Shown one piece after another: positions 15,985 to 24,761 of a DNA stretch of 64,000 bases. The notes below the pieces were generated by a model. The model did not search any database and had not been told where the DNA came from. It was given only the letters and a program-made list of their open reading frames with translations. Positions within the stretch are counted from its first letter, which is position 1, and each line of letters opens with the position of its first letter. The stretch lies in assembly GCA_947259495.1 (NCBI GenBank), contig CAMYLV010000011.1, positions 1 to 64,000 of the forward strand. Direction: 5' to 3'. Made by a program: the position numbers and the translations under genes. Origin of the DNA: an uncultured Desulfobacterales bacterium. Lineage in GTDB: Bacteria; Desulfobacterota; Desulfobacteria; Desulfobacterales; JAHEIW01.

Positions 15985-17511
15985 ATGGGCCTTTACGATT
16001 TTACCTTTTATGATCTGATTCAACGAAACGCAACTAACTTTGGAAAGCGGCCGGCGTGGTTTGAAGTCGATGACCAAAGAACGCTGACCTTTTCGGAGGT
16101 TAAAGAACAGGTGAATCGATTGGCCGGCGGTTTGCAACAACTGGGCATCCAAAAAGGCGACCGGATTTGTGCGGTGGGTAAAAACAGCCTGGAATTTTTT
16201 CTGCTTTACGGGGCAGCGGCGGCACTGGGCGCTATCGTTGTACCCATCAACTGGCGATTGTCAGTGGAAGAAGCCCTTTTTAATTTGAACGACTGTGAGC
16301 CCAAAATTCTTTTTGTGGATGCTGATTTTCAGGAAATGACGCAAGATCGAAAGGACAAATTACCTTCGGTTGAGCACTTTTTTAATTTGAAGCCGTCGGG
16401 CGGTGATTTTGCGGAATTTGCCACCTTGCTGGATAACCCGGCTGAGTTTGATGCGGTTGATGTCGCAACAGACGATGGCCTGGTGATCATTCATACGGCG
16501 GCTGTGGCCGGAAGGCCCCGGGGCGCGCTGCTAACGCATGGCAATGTGATTAGCGCTAATATCAGTTTGAATTTGTTGTTCGATTTATCTGTTGAAGATG
16601 TGCATTTGAACCTTTTGCCGCTTTTTCATGTAGCCGGTTTGTTCATGGCGACCGGCAGCTTTCATGCCGGGGCGCTGAGTATCAATATGAACCGATTTGA
16701 TGCGCAACAGGCGGTGGATTTAATTGCTGAAAAGAAAGTCACGGTTTTGTATGATTTTTCACCGATTTTATCTTCTATTCTTGATGCGCACGAAAAATCC
16801 GACAAAGACATTACGTCTTTAAAAACCGTCAAAGGAATTGAAAATCCGGAAACAATTGAAAGATACCAGAAGGTGACCGGCGGCACTTTTTTTTGTGTTT
16901 ACGGCCAAACGGAAACATCGGCCATGGCTACTTTAGGTCGCTACAACGACCGGCCCGGCTCAGCCGGCCAAATTCTTGAGCTGGCCGATGTGAGATTGGT
17001 CGATGGCAGTGACAATCCCGTCGGCACCGGTGAGATCGGAGAAATCGCCGTCAAAGGACCGATGGTGTTCAAAGGTTATTGGAATTTGCCGCAAGATACC
17101 GAATACACTTTCCGGGGGGGCTGGCATCATACCGGCGACCTGGGCCGTTTTGATGAAGACGGTTTTCTCTGGTACGAAGGTCGTAAGGCCGAAAAAGAAC
17201 TGATCAAACCGGGCGGAGAAAACGTTTACCCGGCGGAGGTTGAAAGAGCGATTTTAGAACACCCTGCCATCGAAAAGGCCGTTGTAATCGGCGTTCCTGA
17301 TCCCATGTGGAAAGAAGGCATCAAAGCCGTATGTATCTTAAAACCCGGGCAGGAGCTGGATGCCCGGGGCTTAATCGCCTTTGTTAGTCAACATATTGCC
17401 AGCTACAAAAAACCGCGCTACGTCGAGTTTTTAACCGAGTTTCCCCTCCTAAAGGATGGCTCTCCGGATCGGGCGAAAATAAAAGAACTTTACGGCGGGC
17501 CGCAGGAATAA
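15985..17511 (+). CDS. acyl-CoA synthetase family protein with atypical nucleotide loop
   Basis: The predicted product is a 508-residue ANL-family ligase. The overall fold is clear: YGQTETS near 307, the RGGWHHTGDLGRFDEDGF hinge motif and the C-terminal catalytic lysine region (KPRYVEFLTEFPLLKDGSPD). The phosphate-binding loop near 168, normally TSGTTGxPKG, reads HTAAVAGRPRGALLTHG, so Ser/Thr-Gly-Thr and the Lys are replaced. The protein may still be active, as this variant looks like a coherent loop, but adenylation could be altered. ATG 15985 is used; a TTG two codons upstream is in frame. AGGA lies seven bases before it. Substrate unknown. Confidence 0.82.
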   Translation: MGLYDFTFYDLIQRNATNFGKRPAWFEVDDQRTLTFSEVKEQVNRLAGGLQQLGIQKGDRICAVGKNSLEFFLLYGAAAALGAIVVPINWRLSVEEALFNLNDCEPKILFVDADFQEMTQDRKDKLPSVEHFFNLKPSGGDFAEFATLLDNPAEFDAVDVATDDGLVIIHTAAVAGRPRGALLTHGNVISANISLNLLFDLSVEDVHLNLLPLFHVAGLFMATGSFHAGALSINMNRFDAQQAVDLIAEKKVTVLYDFSPILSSILDAHEKSDKDITSLKTVKGIENPETIERYQKVTGGTFFCVYGQTETSAMATLGRYNDRPGSAGQILELADVRLVDGSDNPVGTGEIGEIAVKGPMVFKGYWNLPQDTEYTFRGGWHHTGDLGRFDEDGFLWYEGRKAEKELIKPGGENVYPAEVERAILEHPAIEKAVVIGVPDPMWKEGIKAVCILKPGQELDARGLIAFVSQHIASYKKPRYVEFLTEFPLLKDGSPDRAKIKELYGGPQE

Positions 17512-17512
17512 T

Positions 17513-17570
17513 GGCATGGGGCATAGGGCAAGGCGCACGGGGCATAGCGCAAAGCGCATAGAACATAGGG
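17513..17570. repeat. GGGCATAGGGCAAAGCGC-type low-complexity repeat
   Basis: The stretch is a run of degenerate GGGCATA / GCGCAAA units just after the synthetase stop. The same family appears as two-armed palindromes at 25553-25642 and 32832-32919. Confidence 0.55.
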
Positions 17571-17777
17571 TTTGAAATAAAGCGGTTGCAACGCTTAGCT
17601 CAAATCACCCATCCTTTGCAAACAAATCTTTCCGAATTCCTTTTCCTTCCGATTTCAAGAGTGTTGACTTCCCACCTTATTTTCCTTATATCCTTAATTT
17701 ATTTATGTTATTTAGGGTTTAATTTTTTTGTATAAAATCGCGATGCGATTTTATTGCGGTTTTATGGGGAGAGAAGA

Positions 17778-18257
17778 ATGGTCAGACAGGAGATTTCACT
17801 TTTTCTGAAAAATGTGCCGGGTGAACTCGGGCGGCTGGCAGCCATGCTCGCAGAAGCCGGCATTAATATCGATGCCCTCACGATTCAGGATGCATCATCT
17901 TATGTTCAGGAGCTTTTTAAAGGCAGAGGAAAATCGCTGAAGCGGATTGCCTCGGCGGCGAGCTATAATTCGATGCGCAAAGATTCAGCCGAATTTGCCC
18001 TCATCCGCCTTCTGGTCGGCGATACGGATAGGGCGGTTGACCTGTTGTCAAAAAATGATTTTATTTTTGACGTGCAGCCCGTCATTGTCCTTGAACTTGA
18101 TAATCGGCCGGGGGAACTGGCAAACATTTCTTCAAAATTCGGCAAAGAGGGTATCAATATCAATTATGTCTACGGATCGGTTTCCTCGCCCGACGAGAAA
18201 TGCCTGTTTGTTTTTTGCCCGGAAGATATCGAGAAGGCTTCTATAATATTTAAATAA
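17778..18257 (+). CDS. tandem ACT-domain protein
   Basis: This small soluble protein has 159 residues and two ACT domains: the first starts MVRQEISLFLKNVPGELGRL and the second near residue 98 with PVIVLELDNRPGELANISSK. Both hold the N-P-G-E-L / R-P-G-E-L turn that binds amino acids at ACT dimer interfaces. There is no catalytic or DNA-binding domain, so it is probably a stand-alone amino-acid sensor. ATG 17778 with GGGGAGAG upstream is chosen over ATG 17754. Similar small ACT proteins often lie next to CoA ligases. Confidence 0.85.
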   Translation: MVRQEISLFLKNVPGELGRLAAMLAEAGINIDALTIQDASSYVQELFKGRGKSLKRIASAASYNSMRKDSAEFALIRLLVGDTDRAVDLLSKNDFIFDVQPVIVLELDNRPGELANISSKFGKEGININYVYGSVSSPDEKCLFVFCPEDIEKASIIFK

Positions 18258-18299
18258 AGACAGAAGTCAGAAGTCAGAATTTTTTTGACTTCTGTCTTT
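18256..18299 (+). terminator. 14-bp hairpin at the ACT-gene stop codon
   Basis: AAAGACAGAAGTCA (18256-18269) pairs perfectly with 18286-18299. The stem begins inside the TAA stop codon. The loop holds another AGAAGTCAG unit and a T-run. It resembles a terminator but is also made of the short-unit repeat type seen between other genes. Confidence 0.45.
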
Positions 18300-18387
18300 T
18301 GCCAGGTTTCTTTGACCGATACTTGTGTTGGCAGAACTTGAAGGCAGGATGAGCGTGCAACCATGGGGGAAGGGCAGGGATGCGATT

Positions 18388-19548
18388 CTAGGAAATCCGG
18401 CCATCCGCAAACCCTTTGACAATTTCACACATCAAATGCACGTTTGGCACAATACTGTCCAGTTCGATGTATTCGTCTAGACTGTGCGCGCCGCCGCCGC
18501 GAATCCCCATTGCATCGATGGTGGGAATGCCCAGCGAAGCCGTAAAGTTGCCGTCCGAACAACCGCCGGTTGTCGTTAACTTCATGTCGATTCCGATCGC
18601 TTCACCAATGGTTTTTATCTGCTCCCATAATTGAAAGGTTTTTTCAGACGGCACCATTGGCATGCGATTGATCCCGCCAGCGACCTCAACCCGAACATCC
18701 GGTGTATGAATATTACGGCCGAGGTCTTGAAACCCTTCCTCGATTCTTTGCGCTTCGTCTGCCTCGGCGATGCGCACATCCACGCTGGCTTCGGCAATGT
18801 CAGGAATCACATTGGCGGCCGTTCCGCCTGAAATGACGGTGACATTGACCGTGGTGCCGCGGTCGATGCGCGCCAGTTCGTTGACGGCCAAGATTTGATG
18901 GGCCAGTTCGATGACGGCATTGGCACCCTCTTCCGGAGCTACACCGGCGTGGGCGGCTCTGCCGTGGCAGGTGACTTGAAAAACACCGCCGCCTTTGCGG
19001 TGCAGGAGCCGCTCACCGGTGGCTCGCCACGGTTCGAACACAAAAACACAACGGCTTTTACTGGCCAGGCCTTCATACCAGGGGCGTGAAATGCGGGATC
19101 CGATTTCTTCATCGCTGTTAAAGGCCATGGCGATGGCGATATTGTCAGCCGCACCGGCGCGTTGCAGGATTTCAGCGACATGCAGCATGGTCACCAGACC
19201 GCCCTTCATATCGCAAACCCCCGGACCGTAGGCCCGTTTGTCGTCTTTCGAAAAGGGTCGGGCCGACGCCGTTCCCTCTTTAAAAACCGTATCCATATGC
19301 CCGATAAACAGCAGATCAAAGGCCAAATCGTCTCTGTCCAGCGGCCGGTTGGCAACCTCCAGGCACGGCACCTTGCCACCATCAAATGCATGGCGGGTGG
19401 TCATCCACCCAATCTTATCAAAGCGTTCCTGGAAAAAACCAGCGACTTTGTCCAGACCAGCTGGGTAATGACTGCCACTGTCGATATTGACGATGGTTTC
19501 AAGATCGGTCATAAATTGATCATAGCGTGACACAATGGTATCATACAT
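18388..19548 (-). CDS. M20-family zinc carboxypeptidase (CPG2-like)
   Basis: This 386-residue metallopeptidase resembles glutamate carboxypeptidase and related amidohydrolases. The di-zinc site is complete: GHMDT gives H84 and D86, GPGVCDMKGG gives D113, NSDEEIGS gives the catalytic E147 and ligand E148, and FEP gives E172. The dimerisation domain insert follows (HAGVAPEEGANAV). GGAG lies nine bases before the ATG. No signal peptide is seen, so it is cytoplasmic. The substrate, possibly an N-acyl amino acid or dipeptide, is unknown. The neighbours on the same strand are beta-oxidation genes. Confidence 0.88.
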   Translation of the reverse strand: MYDTIVSRYDQFMTDLETIVNIDSGSHYPAGLDKVAGFFQERFDKIGWMTTRHAFDGGKVPCLEVANRPLDRDDLAFDLLFIGHMDTVFKEGTASARPFSKDDKRAYGPGVCDMKGGLVTMLHVAEILQRAGAADNIAIAMAFNSDEEIGSRISRPWYEGLASKSRCVFVFEPWRATGERLLHRKGGGVFQVTCHGRAAHAGVAPEEGANAVIELAHQILAVNELARIDRGTTVNVTVISGGTAANVIPDIAEASVDVRIAEADEAQRIEEGFQDLGRNIHTPDVRVEVAGGINRMPMVPSEKTFQLWEQIKTIGEAIGIDMKLTTTGGCSDGNFTASLGIPTIDAMGIRGGGAHSLDEYIELDSIVPNVHLMCEIVKGFADGRIS

Positions 19549-19735
19549 CGGGTTTTCTCCTCTTCGGCCGAGAATGAACGGCCTTCATATCGCCCGGGCA
19601 CTGAGGTTTCGCTCAAAATTCTCAAACCGGCCGGATTCATACCGCTTTTCATATTAATGTTCCGAATGGCGGAAATGCGGCATAAGTGGTTGTAGAAAAA
19701 AACGTTTGAATTTCGGTTTTGTCTGTTTACCCGAA

Positions 19736-20890
19736 TTAGGGTTTGCGTTTGTCCTTGAGGACATGATTGGATATCACAATTCGTTGAATTTCAGAGGTGC
19801 CTTCATAGATGGTAAATACGCGGGCATCCCGATAAAAGCGTTCGACCGGATATTCTTTGGTAAATCCGTAGCCACCGTGCATCTGCAGGCATTTGCCGGT
19901 GGTGCGGTTGACCATTTCGGAGGCAAACAGCTTGGCCATTGACGCCTGGGCCGTGTAGTTCTCCCCGCGATCCTTCATTTCGGCCGCTGCAAACGTCATC
20001 AGCCGGGCAGCCTCGATTTCAGTCGCCATATCGGCTATCATCCAACGCAATCCCTGAAATTTGGCAATCGGCCGGCCGAACTGCTCCCTTTCCTGGGCAT
20101 ATCGCACAGCAGCGTCAAAGGCAGCCTGGGCTACGCCCACGGATTGGGCGGCGATACCGATCCGGCCGCCGTCAAGACCCGTCATTGCAATTAAAAAACC
20201 GTCTCCTTCGTTGCCCAATCGGTTTTCAGCCGGGATGCGGCAATCTTCAAAAATAAGATCGGTGGTATCGGACGCGCGCAGGCCCATTTTGTCTTCGAGG
20301 GCGCCCACCGCCAAACCCGGGGTGCCCTGCTTTACTAAAAATGCGCTGATTCCCCGGTGACGTTTCCCTTCATCGGTTTTTGCGGTTACGATAATGAGGC
20401 CCGCATTTTTACCGGTGGTGGTAAACCTTTTTGTGCCGTTGAGTATATAGCTGTCGCCATCAAACTCAGCTTTGGTCGTCTGTCGGGCCGGATCTGAGCC
20501 TGCATTGGGCTCGGTCAGGGCGAAGGCGCCGATGATTTCTCCGGTTGCCAGTTTGGTGAGATGCTGCTTTTTTTGATCCTCGGTGCCATAGCGTAAGATA
20601 CTTTCGCAGACGATTGAGTTATGCACCGACATGACCACTGCGGTTGAGGCACAGGCGTAAGCCACTTCAGAGAGCGCCAGGACATAGCTCACTGAATCCG
20701 CGCCGGAGCCACCATATTCGGGGGGAACCATCATCCCCATCAGTCCCAATTCGCCCAGTTTTTTTAAGTTGTCGCCCGGAAATTCTTTGGTTTTGTCGCG
20801 CTCCATGGCCTTGGGTGCAAACTCCGCTCTGGCCAGATCCCGCACCATCGATTGAACCATGAGTTGTTCTTCGGTTAACTTAAATGACAT
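19736..20890 (-). CDS. acyl-CoA dehydrogenase (short-chain/butyryl-CoA type)
   Basis: This 384-residue flavoenzyme oxidises acyl-CoA to trans-2-enoyl-CoA. Visible motifs are FALTEPNAGSDPARQTT (FAD and substrate contact) and LQMHGGYGFTKEYPVER. The catalytic base is E363 in IYEGTSEIQRIVI near the C-terminus, the short/medium-chain position. The electron acceptor would be ETF, not encoded here. It lies in a same-strand run with 3-hydroxyacyl-CoA dehydrogenase and thiolase. Chain length is predicted by analogy only. Confidence 0.92.
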   Translation of the reverse strand: MSFKLTEEQLMVQSMVRDLARAEFAPKAMERDKTKEFPGDNLKKLGELGLMGMMVPPEYGGSGADSVSYVLALSEVAYACASTAVVMSVHNSIVCESILRYGTEDQKKQHLTKLATGEIIGAFALTEPNAGSDPARQTTKAEFDGDSYILNGTKRFTTTGKNAGLIIVTAKTDEGKRHRGISAFLVKQGTPGLAVGALEDKMGLRASDTTDLIFEDCRIPAENRLGNEGDGFLIAMTGLDGGRIGIAAQSVGVAQAAFDAAVRYAQEREQFGRPIAKFQGLRWMIADMATEIEAARLMTFAAAEMKDRGENYTAQASMAKLFASEMVNRTTGKCLQMHGGYGFTKEYPVERFYRDARVFTIYEGTSEIQRIVISNHVLKDKRKP

Positions 20891-20954
20891 GTCTCAACTC
20901 CTCGTTAGCTTCTGGTCTTTTGTCACTAGCCGGAGGCGAGCAGCCAGCTAACAG

Positions 20955-21506
20955 CTATGGTGAATAAATCACAACCAGCAACTCAGCCGAATCATCACTG
21001 ACGTTTGTTAGCTTGTGGCGAATGCCGGAATTGAAATGCAGCGAGTCACCTTGATCCAGTATATTAACATGTTCTCCGACGACCACCTCGATTTTACCGG
21101 TCAGCACATACACGAATTCTTCACCTTCATGGTGGTAACCGACGCCTTTGTGATCCTGCTTGGGTTCGATCGTAACCAAAAACGCCTTCAGGTGCTTATT
21201 TTCAGCGCCGGGGGTCAGGGTCGTGTAGGCGTAATTTTTGGTCCGCTTGGTATGCGCCTTAATGCGGCTTTCCATCTTGGATTCCGGCTCCTTGAGCAAG
21301 GCGCCCGAGTCAATTTCCAGGGCTCTGGAAATTTGCAGCAAGGCCCCCACCGGGGGAATGGACTTGCCGGATTCAATTTCTTTCAGATAATCAGTGGAAA
21401 AGCCGGTTTCGTTAGCCAGCTGATCGAGTTTAATTTTTTTACCTGTGCGGACTTTTTTTATTTTTTGCCCGACAGGTACGCGTTTTTTTCTCTTTCTTTG
21501 CGGCAT
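20955..21506 (-). CDS. XRE-family regulator with cupin sensor domain
   Basis: The predicted product is 183 residues. An N-terminal Cro/CI-type helix-turn-helix (IKLDQLANETGFSTDYLKEI, about 25-70) is joined to a C-terminal cupin barrel (about 110-180; HHEGEEFVYVLTGKIEVVVG) that in relatives binds a small ligand. ATG 21506 has GGAGG at good spacing and is preferred to the open frame up to 21536. The N-terminal tail is very basic. Given its place between acyl-CoA dehydrogenase and 3-hydroxyacyl-CoA dehydrogenase genes, it probably controls this fatty/amino-acid degradation block. No operator could be assigned. Confidence 0.88.
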   Translation of the reverse strand: MPQRKRKKRVPVGQKIKKVRTGKKIKLDQLANETGFSTDYLKEIESGKSIPPVGALLQISRALEIDSGALLKEPESKMESRIKAHTKRTKNYAYTTLTPGAENKHLKAFLVTIEPKQDHKGVGYHHEGEEFVYVLTGKIEVVVGEHVNILDQGDSLHFNSGIRHKLTNVSDDSAELLVVIYSP

Positions 21507-21691
21507 AATTCCTCCAATCAGTTTCGCTGCACTCAATTATGACATATGCGAGTGCTGGAGTAATAGCTTATTGGATAACCGAAGTTGATTCTTGCAATGT
21601 AATATTTGTCTAATTCCGATACATCGCTAAATCAAACCAACATTCCTTTTATACCATGGTGCGTGGTAATAAAATTAATCGATGTTATATT

Positions 21692-21834
21692 AAAGTGGTT
21701 TCAAAATCGTAGATTTTGTTTGAGGGTTAGGCGCAAACCGTTTTAAAAACGGAGCGTACACGATAGTACGCGAGTATTTTGAAACGGTTTACAACACAGC
21801 CCTCGAGCAAAAGATGGGGTTTTGAAGCCACTTT
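21692..21834. repeat. 143-bp imperfect palindrome, GTACACGATAGTAC core
   Basis: The arms AAAGTGGTTTCAAAATCG... and ...GGTTTTGAAGCCACTTT pair over the whole length with mismatches around a central GTACACGATAGTAC. The outer end reaches the stop codon of the 3-hydroxyacyl-CoA dehydrogenase gene. A shorter relative with the same core in inverse orientation is at 28856-28913, and a looser one is at about 63843-63920. The rest of 21507-21691 is AT-rich and shows nothing else. Confidence 0.6.
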
Positions 21835-22682
21835 TAATAGTCGTAAAAGCCTTTACCGGTCTTCCGCCCCAACCATCCGGCTTCGACGTATTTGCGCAGC
21901 AGCGGGCAGGGGCGATATTTGGAATCCTTGAAACCATCATATAAGGTTTCCATAATGGCCAGGCAGGTATCCAAACCGATCAGATCTGCCAGAGCCAACG
22001 GACCCATAGGATGATTCATTCCCAGTTTCATAACCGTATCAATATCTTCGCGACTGCCGACGCCGTTATAGAGGCAGTAAACGGCTTCATTGATCATCGG
22101 CAGTAAAATTCGATTGGCGATAAAGCCCGGGTAATCGTTTGCTTTAGCCGGTGTTTTGCCGAACTTTTCAGCCAGCTCCCAGGTGACCTGAAATGTCTCA
22201 TCCGAGGTGGCAATGCCGGGGATGACTTCCACCAGCTTCATGACGGGGACCGGGTTCATAAAATGCATGCCGATTACTTTGTCGGGCCGGCGGGTTTGGG
22301 CCGCGATCCGACCGATCGGAATTGATGAGGTGTTGGTGGCCAGGATAACCGGATCACTGCAGATATCATCCAGATCTTTAAAAAGCTGATATTTTATTTT
22401 TTCATTTTCGGTGGCGGCTTCCACCACGTAATCCGCCGGAGCCAAATCCGCCAGGCTCACGCTGGTCTTGATCCGGCCTAAAATTGCGCGTCTGTCATCT
22501 TCTGACATTTTCCCTTTTTCGACACCGCGGCTTAAGATCTTAGAAATGCTTTCAAAGCCCTTTTCTACAAATTCTGCTTTGATGTCATTCATGATGACAT
22601 CCAGACCGCTCATCGCTGCAACCTGGGCGATCCCGCCGCCCATCTGGCCGGCACCGATAACGCCAAATATTTTGATAGTCAT
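21834..22682 (-). CDS. hbd: 3-hydroxybutyryl-CoA dehydrogenase
   Basis: This 282-residue NAD(P)-dependent enzyme interconverts 3-hydroxyacyl-CoA and acetoacetyl-CoA. The Rossmann motif is GVIGAGQMGGGIAQVAA at 7-23. The catalytic histidine is H140 in GMHFMNPVP, paired with the glutamate of LVEVIPG. Length matches single-function Hbd proteins of anaerobes, without a crotonase fusion. Neighbours on the same strand supply dehydrogenase and thiolase activity, so the block can run butyrate-type beta-oxidation. Confidence 0.95.
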   Translation of the reverse strand: MTIKIFGVIGAGQMGGGIAQVAAMSGLDVIMNDIKAEFVEKGFESISKILSRGVEKGKMSEDDRRAILGRIKTSVSLADLAPADYVVEAATENEKIKYQLFKDLDDICSDPVILATNTSSIPIGRIAAQTRRPDKVIGMHFMNPVPVMKLVEVIPGIATSDETFQVTWELAEKFGKTPAKANDYPGFIANRILLPMINEAVYCLYNGVGSREDIDTVMKLGMNHPMGPLALADLIGLDTCLAIMETLYDGFKDSKYRPCPLLRKYVEAGWLGRKTGKGFYDY

Positions 22683-22708
22683 CCCTTTCCGCCTCCCTTC
22701 AATCTGTT

Positions 22709-22908
22709 AGGTTTCAGGTTTCAGGTTTCGGGTGTCAGTTCCTGGATTCCAGGGTTCAAGGTTCAGTGTTCCGAGGTTCAGCTCTATGTTTCATATATTC
22801 AAGCTGCCATAAGCCACAAGCCCGCGACAAGCAGCCGGCGACCAGAAGCCCGAAACCTATCAGATACACCCAGCCGGTCCCTGACACCTGTCACCTGAAA
22901 CCCTTAAT
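22709..22908. repeat. two-armed low-complexity repeat (AGGTTTCAGGTGTCAG family)
   Basis: The left half (GGTTTCAGGTTTCAGGTTTC, GGTTCAAGGTTCAGTG) is matched by an inverted right half (CCTGACACCTGTCACCTGAA). It fills the gap between hbd and the thiolase gene. Confidence 0.55.
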
Positions 22909-22915
22909 CCCGGAT

Positions 22916-24091
22916 TTATCGCTTGACAATCATCGCCACTGCCTCACCGCCGCCCAGACACAGGGAGGCCAGACCGGTCTTTTTGTTCTGTTTGATCATT
23001 TCATATAAAAGGGTAACCAGCACGCGGCAGCCGCTGGCGCCAATGGGATGACCGAGGGCCACGCTGCCACCGTTGACATTGACTTTGGCCGGGTCCAGGT
23101 TGAGCTCTTTTAGCACCGCCACGGTCGAGCCGCTGAAGGCTTCGTTAATCTCAAACAGGTCGATCGCATCCTGGGATATGCTTTCCTTTTGCAGGACTTT
23201 GGGGATCGCTAAAATAGGGGCCACCAGAACGTACTTCATGTCCAGACCGGCGGATGCCTGGGTGCCGATGGTGGCCATAATCTCGCAGCCTAGCTCGGCG
23301 GCTTTGTTTTTGGACATTACGACTACAGCGGCAGCCCCATCACTGATGATGGAGGCATTCCCGGCGGTGGCGCTTCCATCTTTTTGAAATGCCGGTGACA
23401 TCTTTGCTAATATTTCATAACCGGTCTCCCGCGGACATTCATCCTGTTCAAACCGCACCGGAGCGCCCTTGCGTCGGGGAATCTCCACCGGCATGATTTC
23501 GTCTTTGAATTTCCCGGCATTGATGGCTTCCAATGTTCGGCGATAGGACTCGGCGGCATAGCGATCCTGATCTTCACGGCTGACGTTATATTTCACTGAA
23601 CACAGGTCATTAGATATGCCCATGTGAAAATCGTTGACGATATCCCATAAACCGTCGTGTACCATATGGTCCTGCAGCTTTCCCGGGCCCATCCGATAAC
23701 CGAAGCGGGCCTTTTCCAGAAAATAGGGTGCCATACTCATATTTTCCATGCCTCCGGCCACAACGATGTCCGCATCACCGGTCTGGATGGCCTGGGCGGC
23801 CAGCATAACAGCCTTCAAACCCGAGCCACAAACTTTGTTGATGGTGAAACATTCGGTCTCCCAGGGCAGATCTGCTTTGACGGCGGCCTGCTTTGCCGGA
23901 TTCTGGCCATAGCCACAGGGCAAAACTATCCCCATAATGGCTTCATTCACCGCATTTTTCTGAATGCCGGCTCTGTGGATGGCCTCCTCAATCACCAGGG
24001 CGCCCAGCCGGGTCGCTCCGATATTGGCCAGGGTTCCGTTAAAATTGCCCAGGGCGGTCCGCACCGCACTGACAATGACGGCCTCTTTCAT
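22916..24091 (-). CDS. acetyl-CoA C-acetyltransferase (thiolase)
   Basis: This 391-residue thiolase II-type enzyme cleaves acetoacetyl-CoA (or 3-ketoacyl-CoA) with CoA. The acylated cysteine is C88 in [14 protein letters not shown]. The catalytic histidine lies in [14 protein letters not shown] and the second cysteine is C378 in [10 protein letters not shown]. It is the first gene of the minus-strand beta-oxidation run. The promoter region is shared with the divergent hydratase gene and has two TetR-type palindromes. Confidence 0.95.
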   Translation of the reverse strand: MKEAVIVSAVRTALGNFNGTLANIGATRLGALVIEEAIHRAGIQKNAVNEAIMGIVLPCGYGQNPAKQAAVKADLPWETECFTINKVCGSGLKAVMLAAQAIQTGDADIVVAGGMENMSMAPYFLEKARFGYRMGPGKLQDHMVHDGLWDIVNDFHMGISNDLCSVKYNVSREDQDRYAAESYRRTLEAINAGKFKDEIMPVEIPRRKGAPVRFEQDECPRETGYEILAKMSPAFQKDGSATAGNASIISDGAAAVVVMSKNKAAELGCEIMATIGTQASAGLDMKYVLVAPILAIPKVLQKESISQDAIDLFEINEAFSGSTVAVLKELNLDPAKVNVNGGSVALGHPIGASGCRVLVTLLYEMIKQNKKTGLASLCLGGGEAVAMIVKR

Positions 24092-24109
24092 ATTGATTCT
24101 CCTCCTACA

Positions 24110-24342
24110 ACCTAAATTGAGCGTTTCAAATTTAAAAATTGGGTAACATATACTATTTTTACGGAATTCTATCGTTTTTAATTTTTTAAATTTAAAACCC
24201 CACGGGGGCTTGCCGATCTTACCGCATCTACTGCGTCAGATGCCGTCCCGCATAGGCAACTATAGCGGAATGACACCTTCCTTGTAGCTACGGCAATCCA
24301 CCAGAGGCGGATCTTCAACCTCGACAATCGCTCAATTCAGGT
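24110..24342. mobile_element. MITE-like element, copy 1
   Basis: The ends are a 14-base inverted repeat, ACCTAAATTGAGCG (24110-24123) and CGCTCAATTCAGGT (24329-24342), with one mismatch. The inside contains TTCAAATTTAAAAA and its inverse, then a conserved block (CTTGCCGATCTTACCGCATC ... GCGGAATG...). Copy 2 is at 26889-27097. A further left end (TAAATTGAGCGTTTCAAATT) starts at 24348, suggesting nested or tandem insertion. No transposase is encoded. An obvious target-site duplication was not found. Confidence 0.6.
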
Positions 24343-24451
24343 ACAATCTAAATTGAGCGTTTCAAATTTAAAAAAGGAAACAACTTTACAAAAGGATTAT
24401 CTCGATTTTTTCCTATCCGGTATCACTGTAGAATGCAAGCTCAATGCAAAC

Positions 24452-24469
24452 TGAACGAGCGCTCGGTCA
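24452..24469. promoter_or_regulatory. TetR-type operator 1
   Basis: TGAACGAGCGCTCGGTCA is an 18-bp near-perfect palindrome between the divergent thiolase and enoyl-CoA hydratase genes. Its form (A/T-rich ends, CGAGCGCTCG centre) fits TetR/AcrR-family regulators, several of which control fatty-acid oxidation. No TetR gene is in the window. Confidence 0.55.
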
Positions 24470-24633
24470 ATGGATAGCACGTCTTGTTTTAGCTTGTCAA
24501 GTTTTTCAGCAGGCAAGCTATTTTATTAATTAAATAATTGAAATATAACAACATAAAACATATTTCGGCGCTGGTTCATCCCCGGCAATATTCCTATTGA
24601 CAAATGAGTGCGGTTCCATTAAAAATAGGCGTA

Positions 24634-24651
24634 TGACCGAGCGCTCGCTCA
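24634..24651. promoter_or_regulatory. TetR-type operator 2
   Basis: TGACCGAGCGCTCGCTCA is a second 18-bp copy 182 bases from operator 1 and 111 bases before the hydratase start. Two near-identical sites between divergent promoters suggest one regulator controlling both transcripts, possibly through a DNA loop. Confidence 0.55.
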
Positions 24652-24761
24652 TTATTGTTAATATGCTAATATTATTTCTATTTTTTAATAATATTCCGTT
24701 CTTTTTGGGTGGTGATTCGAACTACCCTATTATGATATGTTTTTGATGTAGGAGGACATGT

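Noticed and set aside
22709-22908. CRISPR array
   Set aside because: Units are 6-10 bases, imperfect and without unique spacers of constant length.
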